Assembly (NCBI GenBank): GCA_964392465.1
Contig: CAYMPC010000047.1
Location: 1 to 7,692, forward strand
Direction: 5' to 3'
From: JAAXVZ01 sp964392465
GTDB lineage: Archaea; Nanobdellota; Nanobdellia; Woesearchaeales; GW2011-AR15
DNA: 7,692 nucleotides
In this document: positions 1 to 6,439 of the stretch, piece by piece
Layout of the letters: every line of letters starts with the position of its first letter
How positions within the stretch are numbered: position 1 is the first letter of the stretch
Position numbers and translations under genes: made by a program
Notes under the pieces: generated by a model
What the model saw: only the letters and a program-made list of their open reading frames with translations
The model's database searches: none
Told to the model about the DNA's origin: nothing

Positions 1-132
1 TATAGTTGGAAGTGCTTTTTTTATTCTAGAATCATCAGTAATATTATTATTTTTATCTATAGGAAGATTAAAATCAACTCTTAATAAAACTCTCTTGTCT
101 TTAAAATCAAAGTCTTTCAAACTGAAAAACAT
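1..132 (-). CDS. pgk: Phosphoglycerate kinase, N-terminal 44 residues (runs off the left edge)
   Basis: Reading the minus strand from an ATG at 132 gives an open 44-codon frame that continues past base 1. It contains the phosphoglycerate kinase N-terminal signature: the strand VLLRVDFNLP (residues 15-24) and ITDDSRIKKALPTI (31-44). By family knowledge, D20, N22 and R36 correspond to 3-phosphoglycerate-binding residues of this domain. The enzyme transfers a phosphate between 1,3-bisphosphoglycerate and ADP in glycolysis or gluconeogenesis, in the cytosol. The start is set by GAGGTG five bases upstream and a TATA-like box about 40 bases upstream. The rest of the gene lies outside the window, so its integrity cannot be judged. 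It is divergent from the radical SAM gene. The family call is firm because the signature is highly specific. Confidence 0.93.
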   Translation of the reverse strand, partial: MFFSLKDFDFKDKRVLLRVDFNLPIDKNNNITDDSRIKKALPTI

Positions 133-137
133 GCTCA

Positions 138-176
138 CACCTCTTTTTATAAAAATAATTGAAAAGGGTTTTTAAA
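138..176 (-). promoter_or_regulatory. pgk promoter and ribosome binding site
   Basis: On the minus strand, TTTAAAAA (169-176) is a TATA-like box centred about 40 bases before the pgk ATG. GAGGTG (138-143) is a ribosome binding site complementary to the archaeal 16S 3' end, with a 5-base spacer. The arrangement predicts a short leader of about 15 bases. The protease gene has the same spacing. Confidence 0.65.
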
Positions 177-184
177 TTTTGTCT

Positions 185-198
185 TAAGTATATACTTA
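185..198. promoter_or_regulatory. 14-bp perfect palindrome upstream of the pgk TATA box (possible operator)
   Basis: TAAGTATATACTTA is a perfect inverted repeat. It lies 9-22 bases upstream of the pgk TATA box and about 30 bases before the divergent radical SAM TATA box, a place where an archaeal dimeric regulator could bind. In DNA this AT-rich, a palindrome of this length may occur about once per window by chance, so the assignment is tentative. Confidence 0.25.
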
Positions 199-228
199 TA
201 CATCAACAATTAATTATAAGTGATTATC

Positions 229-240
229 TTTATATATGTT
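229..240 (+). promoter_or_regulatory. TATA box of the radical SAM gene, leaderless spacing
   Basis: TTTATATATGTT is centred about 26 bases before the ATG at 259, which would place the transcription start at or next to the start codon. No ribosome binding site precedes that ATG. The last 11 bases (230-240) recur exactly in the methyltransferase promoter at 1288-1298. Confidence 0.65.
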
Positions 241-258
241 AACTTCTTTATTATATTT

Positions 259-1269
259 ATGAAAGAGGCAATGTTTTATATTAAAAAAAATAATAATATT
301 GTTAAATGCGAACTATGCCCTCATAATTGTCTTATAAAAGAAGAAAATTCTGGCATTTGCGGTGTTAGAAAAAATATCAAAGGACAACTTTATTCTGTAG
401 TTTATGGGAAAGCAATAGCATATCATGTTGATCCTATTGAGAAAAAACCTCTGTTCCATTTCTTTCCTGGCTCAGCTATTTATTCATTTGCAACTGCAGG
501 CTGTAATTTTAGCTGTAAGTTTTGCCAGAACTGGGATATAAGCCAAATAAGCAAAGGAAAAAATAGAGAGATTACTGGTGAAAAAAAGTCTCCTAAGCAA
601 ATAGTTGAGGAGGCATTAAAACTAAAATGCAATAGCATTGCAATGACTTATAATGAACCAAGTATCTTTTTTGAATATTGTTATGATACTTGTGTTTTAG
701 CCAAAAAAAATAATCTTAAAACTGTGTTTGTTTCTAATGGATATATAAACAAAGAACCAATTGATAAAATACAACCTTATCTTGATGCGATAAATATTGA
801 TTTGAAATCTTTTAGTGAAGAGTTTTATAAAAGGATATGCGGAGCAAAATTACAGCCTGTTCTCGATTCCATTAATTATTATTATAAAAAAGGGATTTGG
901 ATTGAAATAACAACACTTATAATCCCTGGAGAAAATGATTCAGAAGATGAATTAAAAAGAATAGCTGGATTTATTGCATCTGTTGATATTAATATACCTT
1001 GGCACATCTCAAGATTTCATCCGGATTATATGATGAATGATAAAAATTGGACATCCTCAGATACTTTAGAAAAAGCTTATGATATTGGAAAAGGATCTGG
1101 ATTGAAATTTATTTATGTTGGTAATATTCCTGGGCATAAACTTGAAAATACTTATTGTTCTAAATGCAATAAATTGTTAATAGAAAGAATAGGATTTAAA
1201 GTGATTAAAATTAATTTGATAAAAGGAAGATGCGGGTTTTGCAATGAAAAAATTCCTGGTTTTTTCTAA
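259..1269 (+). CDS. amrS: AmmeMemoRadiSam system radical SAM enzyme (COG1180, PflA-like)
   Basis: The protein is 336 residues. The radical SAM cluster motif CNFSCKFC is at C82, C86 and C89, followed by QNWDIS. Residues 17-37 hold four cysteines in CELCPHNC and GICGVR, and DPIEKKPLFHF follows near 58-68; together these mark the AmrS family. The C-terminus adds a zinc-ribbon-like pair of CxxC motifs (C300/C303 and C325/C328). By family knowledge it would bind a [4Fe-4S] cluster and cleave S-adenosylmethionine to a 5'-deoxyadenosyl radical. Its substrate is not established, and its usual partners (Memo-family and AMMECR1 proteins) are not in this window. I chose ATG 259 because the family typically begins MKEAMFY and a TATA box fits leaderless transcription from there. 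A longer reading from GTG 220 would put the TATA box inside the gene. The methyltransferase follows after 50 bases with its own promoter. Confidence 0.88.
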   Translation: MKEAMFYIKKNNNIVKCELCPHNCLIKEENSGICGVRKNIKGQLYSVVYGKAIAYHVDPIEKKPLFHFFPGSAIYSFATAGCNFSCKFCQNWDISQISKGKNREITGEKKSPKQIVEEALKLKCNSIAMTYNEPSIFFEYCYDTCVLAKKNNLKTVFVSNGYINKEPIDKIQPYLDAINIDLKSFSEEFYKRICGAKLQPVLDSINYYYKKGIWIEITTLIIPGENDSEDELKRIAGFIASVDINIPWHISRFHPDYMMNDKNWTSSDTLEKAYDIGKGSGLKFIYVGNIPGHKLENTYCSKCNKLLIERIGFKVIKINLIKGRCGFCNEKIPGFF

Positions 1270-1286
1270 ATAAGATAATAGAAACT

Positions 1287-1298
1287 ATTATATATGTT
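1287..1298 (+). promoter_or_regulatory. TATA box of the methyltransferase gene, leaderless spacing
   Basis: ATTATATATGTT is centred about 28 bases before the ATG at 1320, and no ribosome binding site lies between them. It shares an exact 11-mer with the radical SAM promoter. An out-of-frame ATG at 1307 stops after three codons and is not a plausible start. Confidence 0.6.
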
Positions 1299-1319
1299 TA
1301 TTTATTATGAAAAGATAAC

Positions 1320-2084
1320 ATGGAAGGAAAAAATTGGGATCTTTATGCAGAAGAATATCATGATTGTATTATTAGTCCTTTTCAAAAAGGTGTTGTTAAT
1401 CCTATTTTTGAAACTATAAAAAATATAAAAAACAAATCAGAATTGGTTGTGGCAGACTTAGGATGCGGCATCGGTGATTTTATTCCTTATTTAGCAAAAG
1501 AATTCAAAAAAGTGTATGCCCTTGATTTTTCAGAAGAGATGCTTAATATAGCAAAAGAGAAAAATAAAAACTTTGAAAATGTTATTTATGAAAAAGCAGA
1601 TATGAGAGACATGAATAATCTAGAAAACTCTTTTGATCTTGTTTTTACTATCAATTCTGTATTATTACCAAATCCTGGAGATGTAAAAAAGGCATTTTAT
1701 AACATTAATAAGACCCTTAAAAAAAATGGAAAATTAATTGGAATTTTCCCAAATATGGAAGCAATCGCCCATTATTCTATGCTTGTTTATGAAAGAGAAT
1801 TTGAAAAAACAAAAGATGAAAAAAAGGCAATAAAGAATTCTAACAAAGCTATAGAATCCCATAAATATGATTTTTTTAGAGGTATATTTCACGATGAGGA
1901 TGAAAAACAAAAATGGTATTATAAATTTGAACTGCTCTCACTTATTGAAGAATCTGGATTTAAATTGATAAAAATAGACAAAGTATTATATCCTTGGGAT
2001 AAAGTTGGAGATTATGATTCTTTTGAAGGAAAACCAAAGTTATGGGATTGGTTTATTGAAGCAGAAAAGATTTCTAATTTATAA
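1320..2084 (+). CDS. Class I SAM-dependent methyltransferase, substrate unknown
   Basis: The protein is 254 residues with a Rossmann-type methyltransferase fold (Methyltransf_11/25 type). Motif I is VADLGCGIGDF (44-54), the SAM-binding glycine loop. Motif II is YALDFS (66-71), with D69 expected to hold the SAM ribose. ADMRDM (93-98) is the adenine-contact region. FDLVFTINSVLL (105-116) is the motif IV strand, and LKKNGKLIGIFP (133-144) is the late strand. The last 100 residues are rich in aromatic and charged residues and form a family-specific extension that does not reveal the substrate. There is no membrane segment, so it should be cytosolic; a small molecule, lipid, RNA or protein could be methylated. 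It follows the radical SAM gene by 50 bases, but its own TATA box argues against a strict operon. The fold is certain, the role is not. Confidence 0.85.
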   Translation: MEGKNWDLYAEEYHDCIISPFQKGVVNPIFETIKNIKNKSELVVADLGCGIGDFIPYLAKEFKKVYALDFSEEMLNIAKEKNKNFENVIYEKADMRDMNNLENSFDLVFTINSVLLPNPGDVKKAFYNINKTLKKNGKLIGIFPNMEAIAHYSMLVYEREFEKTKDEKKAIKNSNKAIESHKYDFFRGIFHDEDEKQKWYYKFELLSLIEESGFKLIKIDKVLYPWDKVGDYDSFEGKPKLWDWFIEAEKISNL

Positions 2085-2126
2085 GTCAAAATCAGCTCAA
2101 AACAAAAACCAAAAGATTAATAAATA

Positions 2127-2188
2127 AGTAATATATACTAATATACAAAAAAGTATACTAAAAAATAACAAATACAAAACAGAGGTGA
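2127..2188 (+). promoter_or_regulatory. Promoter region and ribosome binding site of the 24-codon ORF
   Basis: GAGGTGA (2182-2188) matches the archaeal anti-Shine-Dalgarno sequence and stands 5 bases before ATG 2194. Upstream, 2129-2160 is an AT-rich cluster with TATACTA at 2134-2140 and 2154-2160 and ATATAC at 2141-2146. One of these may be the TATA box, at the 35-55 base distance expected for a leadered gene; I cannot decide which. Confidence 0.5.
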
Positions 2189-2193
2189 AATGC

Positions 2194-2268
2194 ATGGACT
2201 GGAAAAAAGAGTTTGGATTTGAAGATTTAAAAGAGAAAGAAGATGAAATCTTGAATAAGGATAAGTAG
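2194..2268 (+). CDS. Small ORF, 24 residues, hypothetical charged microprotein
   Basis: ATG 2194 to TAG 2268 encodes MDWKKEFGFEDLKEKEDEIL followed by NKDK. It is one of the best-supported starts in the window: GAGGTGA sits 5 bases upstream, as good as that of pgk, and TATA-like sequence lies further upstream. The product is almost all charged or aromatic, with no membrane segment or cysteine. It is predicted to be a single amphipathic helix after a short WKKEFGF start. The rival ATG at 2190 is too close to the ribosome binding site and stops after 10 codons. The gene sits alone between the methyltransferase and the convergent HD gene. I do not recognise a family. It could be a genuine microprotein, or a leader or decayed remnant of a gene. 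The translation signals are strong, but no homology can be checked here. Confidence 0.5.
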   Translation: MDWKKEFGFEDLKEKEDEILNKDK

Positions 2269-2327
2269 TTTTAATTTCTTCATATAATATAATATTTCTT
2301 CTTTAATGAAGTTGCTCTTTTATTGAG

Positions 2328-2852
2328 TTACTTGTTTTTTATAATTTTTTCAAAAATCTCTGTGCTTTCTTTGTAATTTAATTTGTCTTTTACATATTCA
2401 AAGAATTCTTCCAGGTTTTTTTCAGGAAATTTCTTTTTATAGTTTCTTGCTTGAAGAATCATATCTATTTTGTCCATATCATGGACTAACTTAGCTTCTT
2501 CTGTCTTGTTTTCCTGATATTCACAAAATAAATCTTCAATAAAACCATAACCTGTTTTTTCTACAATTTTAGTTATTGCTTTCTTTTCAAGCTCTTCTTT
2601 TTTTGAATATTCCTCTTCTCTTGGAGTGATATCTCCTGTTTTTGCCTCAACCAAATCATGGATAAGGGCAAGTTTTATGCATTTTTCTGTGTCTAGTTTT
2701 AGTTTTTCACTCATAACCATAGTCAAGACTGAAACTGCATAAGAATGATCTGCAACACTTTCAGGATTCGAGATTTCTCTCACTTCCCATCCCTTTCTTT
2801 TCAAAGATTTTAATTCTGCTATAAGATCATGAAGATATAATATGTCGCTCAT
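2328..2852 (-). CDS. HD-domain protein, 5'-deoxynucleotidase-like (YfbR/HDDC2 family)
   Basis: The protein is 174 residues and forms one complete HD domain. Metal-binding and catalytic positions are visible in order: H36 in ESVADHSY, H65-D66 in ALIHDLVEA, E69, D74 in GDITP, and D127 in VHDMDKID. NPESVADHS and the late DKID-MILQA stretch are typical of the HDDC2/YfbR group. By family knowledge these enzymes are cytosolic, metal-dependent and remove the 5' phosphate from deoxynucleoside monophosphates; that specificity is inferred here, not seen. The length suits the family and no key residue is missing. Lysine and glutamate are abundant toward the C-terminus. ATG 2852 is set by a TATA box about 26 bases upstream with no ribosome binding site, so the gene appears leaderless. 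It is divergent from the protease gene and convergent with the 24-codon ORF. Confidence 0.85.
   Translation of the reverse strand: MSDILYLHDLIAELKSLKRKGWEVREISNPESVADHSYAVSVLTMVMSEKLKLDTEKCIKLALIHDLVEAKTGDITPREEEYSKKEELEKKAITKIVEKTGYGFIEDLFCEYQENKTEEAKLVHDMDKIDMILQARNYKKKFPEKNLEEFFEYVKDKLNYKESTEIFEKIIKNK
2335..2350 (+). terminator. Possible plus-strand T-tract terminator
   Basis: TTTTTTATAATTTTTT has two T6 runs and could end plus-strand transcripts of the small ORF in the archaeal manner, inside the 3' end of the convergent HD gene. In such AT-rich DNA the evidence is weak. Confidence 0.25.
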
Positions 2853-2874
2853 AAGGAGTAGAATAAAAAAATAG

Positions 2875-2882
2875 TATAAAAG
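2875..2882 (-). promoter_or_regulatory. TATA box of the HD-domain gene, leaderless spacing
   Basis: On the minus strand CTTTTATA is centred about 26 bases before the ATG at 2852, so transcription should begin at the start codon. The leader has no GGAGG- or GGTGA-type sequence. Confidence 0.55.
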
Positions 2883-2923
2883 AATATCTAAAATATTCTA
2901 AATTTTAATCTTCTTCCTAAAAA

Positions 2924-2963
2924 TATTTAAAAAAACTTATATTCATGTCAATAAAGGTGGGTG
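2924..2963 (+). promoter_or_regulatory. Protease promoter and ribosome binding site (decides a TTG start)
   Basis: TATTTAAAA (2924-2932) is a TATA box about 40 bases before the start. GGTGGGTG (2956-2963) is the ribosome binding site for the TTG at 2968. The ATG at 2945 cannot serve the protease: it is out of frame, lies before the binding site and stops at 2971 after eight codons. Confidence 0.6.
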
Positions 2964-2967
2964 TAAC

Positions 2968-5900
2968 TTGAAAAGAAAGCGTTTAGCTGTTTTTTTGTTG
3001 TTTATAATATTTATTAGTATTAGTGTAATCTCTAAAAAAGATCTCCCTTTTATAAGTCCAAAAATCTACTCTCAAGAAGGAGAAAATATTCCTGTTGTAA
3101 TAAAATTAAAGGATAACGTTTTACCTGCAAATAGGATACATGAAAATAATAAAAGTGAAATCATTAAAGAGTATCAAGATTCTTTTATTAAAGAAACAAA
3201 AAAACAGGGAAAATTCATTATTAAAAGAAGGTTTATAGAATCTAATATTGTTTCTGCCACTATCTCAAAACAAATAATTAGTAGCTTAGAAAAAAATAAT
3301 ATGATTGAGGCTATTTATTATGATAATAGGCTTAATATTTTTTTAAATGAATCAACTCAACTTATGGGAGTAGAATCTTTTTGGAATATTTCTATTAATA
3401 ATGTTTCTATTAATGGTAGTGGAGAGACTGTATGTATTATTGACACAGGAATAGACTATAGCCATCATGATCTTGGCGGCTGCACAATTTCAAATAACTT
3501 ACAAGATGGAGAAAATATATCTTACATTTTAGAATCTGATCATCCTTATTCAAACAATATAAAACAAACATTTAAAATAAATTACACTGGGTTTAGCAGA
3601 ATAGCTGTTCATTTTGCAGTTTTAAGTACTGAATCTGAATGGGATTTTATTAAAATCTTGGATCCTAATAACAATAACAACACAATAGCAACCTATACTG
3701 GAACACATACAGACATTTGGACACCTAGTGTTGAAGGAGATACTATTTATGTTTTACTAGAGACAGATGAAAATACAGAAGAATATGGTTTTGTGATAGA
3801 TGCTATCCAAAACGGCACCATTAATACAACTTTAAATTGGTCATCATGTGAAAAAGTAATTGGTGGGTGGGATTTTTCGGGTGCAACTCAAGCTCAGGAT
3901 GGTGAAGATCCTATGGATGATAATGGTCATGGCACTCATGTTGCTGGGATTATTGCTTCTACAAATAATACCTATCCTGGTGTTGCTAAAGGAGTAAAGA
4001 TTGTTGCTGTAAAAGCCATGAACAGTTCTGGTAGGGGTTCTAGCACTGATGTTGCTGCAGCTATATTATTCTGTACAGAAAACAAAGATAGATTAAATAT
4101 ATCTGTTATCTCCATGAGCCTTGGTGAAGGATCTTATTCTGATTATTGCGACAGCACATATAGCTGGTTTTCCGATATAGTGCAAAAAGCAATTGACAAA
4201 GATATTATGGTTGTAATTGCCGCAGGCAATAGTGGGGATTCAACAGGAATTGGATTTCCTGCATGTCTTAAGAACGTAACTTCAGTGTCTTCTGTAACAA
4301 AAAGTAATTTATTAAGTAGCTTCTCCCAAACTTCTTCAATTCTTGATTTGTTTGCTTATGGAAGCAGTATAACCTCAACTAAATTATCAGGAGGGTATTT
4401 ATCAGACAGCGGAACATCTATGGCAACACCCCATGCTGCTGGTGCAGCATTGCTAATTAAAAACTTTAAAAGAAACGAAAATAAAAGCATCCTTACTCCT
4501 TCACAAACAGAATATTTCTTGAAAACATCAGGAATAAATATTACAGATTCTAGGAATGGACTTTCCTTTCCATTAATAAATTTGACAAAGGCAATACAAC
4601 TAATAGATGATCTTCCTAGAATAAACTTTATTCAAAATGAAGCAAATAACTCAAATATTTCTGTGAATTTTTCTTTTGTTAATCTTAATTCCTCTGAACC
4701 TTTAACAAATATTACTTTAGTTCTTGACTCATTTTTTAACTATTCTCTATATGGTTCAGTTAATTACAGCTATAATATGACTAATCTCTCTGAAGGAATA
4801 CATAATTATTCTATTTTTGCATATGATATTACAGGAAATTATATAGATACTGGTATTTATTTTTTTTACGTAGATACTATTTTACCAAGAAGTGTTTTTG
4901 ATCTTGACGCATATACTATTGATGATGGTTCTATTTATTTAAACTGGTCAAAAGTAGTTTATGATATTAATAATAATACAGAACAGGCAGTTGATTACTA
5001 CATATATAGAACTGAAAATTTCTCTGCCTTAAACATATCATCAGAAGAAGAAAGAATCGCATTTATAGAAAATGAAGAATTTTTATTAGTATATAATTAC
5101 ACAGATATAAATATTACCACTGGCAGCAATTATACTTATATTATAATAACTTTAGATAATTTAGGCAATTTAAATGATTCTATATCAACTGGAAATCATT
5201 TAAATATTACCCCAAAAAACTGTAATTCTTCTTTTTCAGAATGGTCGGACTGGAGTTCTTGTATCTCGGATATAAAAACACGTACAAGGGAAAGAATTTG
5301 TTATGGAAATTCAAGCCAGGAAACTTTACAAAGTGAAAATGAAACTTGTACTACTATTATAAGAAGTGGTGGAAGGACATCTGGGGGCTCAAGAATCGTT
5401 GGAACAAGTTTTTCCCCTTCTTTAACAAGTGCTTCTTGGACTTGGGCAAGTATGAATACTAATTTAATCTCTTCCTTTAATATAACAACAAAGGAATTAG
5501 CTATAAAACAAATAAAGGTTAATGTTTCTGAAAATTTATCAAATGTGAGGATTTCTGTAATTAGAATAGATAATGTTTCAAAAGAGAAGATTGAAATTAA
5601 AAACAAAACATATATGTATCTTAATATTTCAGTTAATAAAAATAACTCAAAAATAAAGGAAAGTGAAATACTTTTTTCTGTGAATAGAAGCTGGCTTGAT
5701 GAAAATAATATTACTCCTGAAAGAATCTCACTTTTTAGATTCACAAAAGAATGGCAACAACTTAACACTAGTATTTATTCAGAGAATTTAAGCCAGATTA
5801 CATACCTGTCTTTTTCTCCTGGTTTTTCATATTATGCAATAGCAGAAACTGATATAAATGAATCTGCAGAAAAAGAAGAAATAAAAGAGATAGAAGATGT

Positions 5901-6093
5901 AAAAAAAGAAAAATTGAATCCTATACTTAGTATTTATGATGAGAATAATTTAACAGAAGAAAAAAGTGACATTGATAAAACAGCAGAAAATAAAAATAAC
6001 ATTATAACCTCTTTGCCTCTAAAGATTCTACTAATTGTATTAATTGGTGTTTTATTGCTTTTCTCACTATATCTTTATCAAAAAAAGAACTAA
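2968..6093 (+). CDS. Secreted, membrane-anchored S8 (subtilisin-family) protease with CUB-like, Ig/FN3, TSP1-like and PGF-pre-PGF domains
   Basis: The protein is 1041 residues. KRKR plus a hydrophobic stretch (2-22) is a signal sequence. Residues 40-127 resemble an I9-type propeptide. The S8 domain spans about 128-545: catalytic D159 (CIIDTGID), H321 (DDNGHGTHVAG), oxyanion N421 (AAGNSGD) and S484 (SGTSMATPHA), so it should be active. Between D159 and H321 sits a CUB-like beta-sandwich (about 180-282), flanked by C172 and C294. Then come an Ig-like region (553-637), an FN3-like region (638-748), a thrombospondin-1-like repeat (752-795, WSDWSSC, RTRERIC), a Gly/Ser linker (801-808), a PGF-pre-PGF domain (about 823-962, ending SPGFSYYAIAE), an acidic and lysine-rich stalk (963-1011) and a membrane helix (about 1016-1037) before YQKKN. 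About 50 N-glycosylation sequons are present. The enzyme should sit outside the cell, tethered by its C-terminus. The TTG start is backed by the ribosome binding site. Targets are unknown. Confidence 0.92.
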   Translation: MKRKRLAVFLLFIIFISISVISKKDLPFISPKIYSQEGENIPVVIKLKDNVLPANRIHENNKSEIIKEYQDSFIKETKKQGKFIIKRRFIESNIVSATISKQIISSLEKNNMIEAIYYDNRLNIFLNESTQLMGVESFWNISINNVSINGSGETVCIIDTGIDYSHHDLGGCTISNNLQDGENISYILESDHPYSNNIKQTFKINYTGFSRIAVHFAVLSTESEWDFIKILDPNNNNNTIATYTGTHTDIWTPSVEGDTIYVLLETDENTEEYGFVIDAIQNGTINTTLNWSSCEKVIGGWDFSGATQAQDGEDPMDDNGHGTHVAGIIASTNNTYPGVAKGVKIVAVKAMNSSGRGSSTDVAAAILFCTENKDRLNISVISMSLGEGSYSDYCDSTYSWFSDIVQKAIDKDIMVVIAAGNSGDSTGIGFPACLKNVTSVSSVTKSNLLSSFSQTSSILDLFAYGSSITSTKLSGGYLSDSGTSMATPHAAGAALLIKNFKRNENKSILTPSQTEYFLKTSGINITDSRNGLSFPLINLTKAIQLIDDLPRINFIQNEANNSNISVNFSFVNLNSSEPLTNITLVLDSFFNYSLYGSVNYSYNMTNLSEGIHNYSIFAYDITGNYIDTGIYFFYVDTILPRSVFDLDAYTIDDGSIYLNWSKVVYDINNNTEQAVDYYIYRTENFSALNISSEEERIAFIENEEFLLVYNYTDINITTGSNYTYIIITLDNLGNLNDSISTGNHLNITPKNCNSSFSEWSDWSSCISDIKTRTRERICYGNSSQETLQSENETCTTIIRSGGRTSGGSRIVGTSFSPSLTSASWTWASMNTNLISSFNITTKELAIKQIKVNVSENLSNVRISVIRIDNVSKEKIEIKNKTYMYLNISVNKNNSKIKESEILFSVNRSWLDENNITPERISLFRFTKEWQQLNTSIYSENLSQITYLSFSPGFSYYAIAETDINESAEKEEIKEIEDVKKEKLNPILSIYDENNLTEEKSDIDKTAENKNNIITSLPLKILLIVLIGVLLLFSLYLYQKKN

Positions 6094-6112
6094 AAAGGAA
6101 TATTTAAAAAAA
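6080..6112 (-). terminator. T7-T5-T7 terminator of the thioredoxin gene
   Basis: On the minus strand three T runs follow the thioredoxin stop codon at once: T7 (6106-6112), T5 (6092-6096) and T7 (6080-6086). Staggered T tracts without a hairpin are the usual archaeal terminator. They overlap the 3' end of the convergent protease gene. No matching plus-strand terminator is obvious for the protease. Confidence 0.5.
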
Positions 6113-6433
6113 TTATTGAGATAAAACAGTGTTGATCTTCTCTTTAATTGCTTCCTTGGACATTGCACCAATTATTTTACCTGCTATTTGTCCTTTGTTA
6201 AATATGATTAGTGAGGGTATACTCCTTATCTCATATTTTTCTGCTGTGTTTTGATTATCATCTACATTGACTTTACAAAATTTGATATTAGTCATTTCAT
6301 TAGACAATTCTTCAAACCTTGGACCAAGTATTTTACATGGACCGCACCAAGGTGCCCAAAAATCAACAATCACTGGCTTATCTGATTTAAGCACTTCTTG
6401 TTCAAATGTTGTATCGCTTACTTCAATTGGCAT
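6113..6433 (-). CDS. trxA: Thioredoxin
   Basis: The protein is 106 residues, a single classical thioredoxin fold. The active site WAPWCGPC places the redox pair at C30 and C33. The buried aspartate is D24 (VIVDFW), the cis-proline is P73 (IRSIPSL), and VNVDDN (56-61) is the usual third strand. It reduces protein disulfides in the cytosol, normally recharged by a thioredoxin reductase, which is not in the window. There is no signal peptide. One extra cysteine, C53, lies outside the active site. AGGTGA with a 6-base spacer and a TATA box about 46 bases upstream support the ATG at 6433. The 63-residue gene lies 75 bases upstream on the same strand, but the thioredoxin has its own promoter in that gap. 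Thioredoxin is certain; the gene symbol is by general similarity. Confidence 0.93.
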   Translation of the reverse strand: MPIEVSDTTFEQEVLKSDKPVIVDFWAPWCGPCKILGPRFEELSNEMTNIKFCKVNVDDNQNTAEKYEIRSIPSLIIFNKGQIAGKIIGAMSKEAIKEKINTVLSQ

Positions 6434-6439
6434 ATTAAT

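Noticed and set aside
2278..2311. Inverted repeat CTTCAT / ATGAAG with a 22-base AT-only loop
   Set aside because: A 6-bp stem with a long loop in such AT-rich DNA is expected by chance and has no T tract placed to make it a terminator.
2085..2327. tRNA, small RNA or riboswitch in the largest intergenic gap
   Set aside because: No cloverleaf, kink-turn or GC-rich structured element is visible. The gap is explained by an AT-rich promoter and the 24-codon ORF.
2945..2971. Eight-codon ORF whose TGA overlaps the protease TTG start
   Set aside because: It could be read as a coupling leader peptide, but its ATG has no ribosome binding site, and the GGTGGGTG inside it serves the TTG. Chance is the simpler explanation.
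5301..5768. 155-codon minus-strand ORF inside the protease gene
   Set aside because: It lies antisense to the TSP1-like and PGF-pre-PGF coding region, has no recognisable domain, and has low-complexity Leu/Ser/Phe/Glu content typical of a shadow frame.
5221..6433. Functional link between thioredoxin and the disulfide-bearing protease next to it
   Set aside because: The thioredoxin has no signal peptide and is cytosolic, the genes are convergent with separate promoters, and the protease would fold outside the cell.
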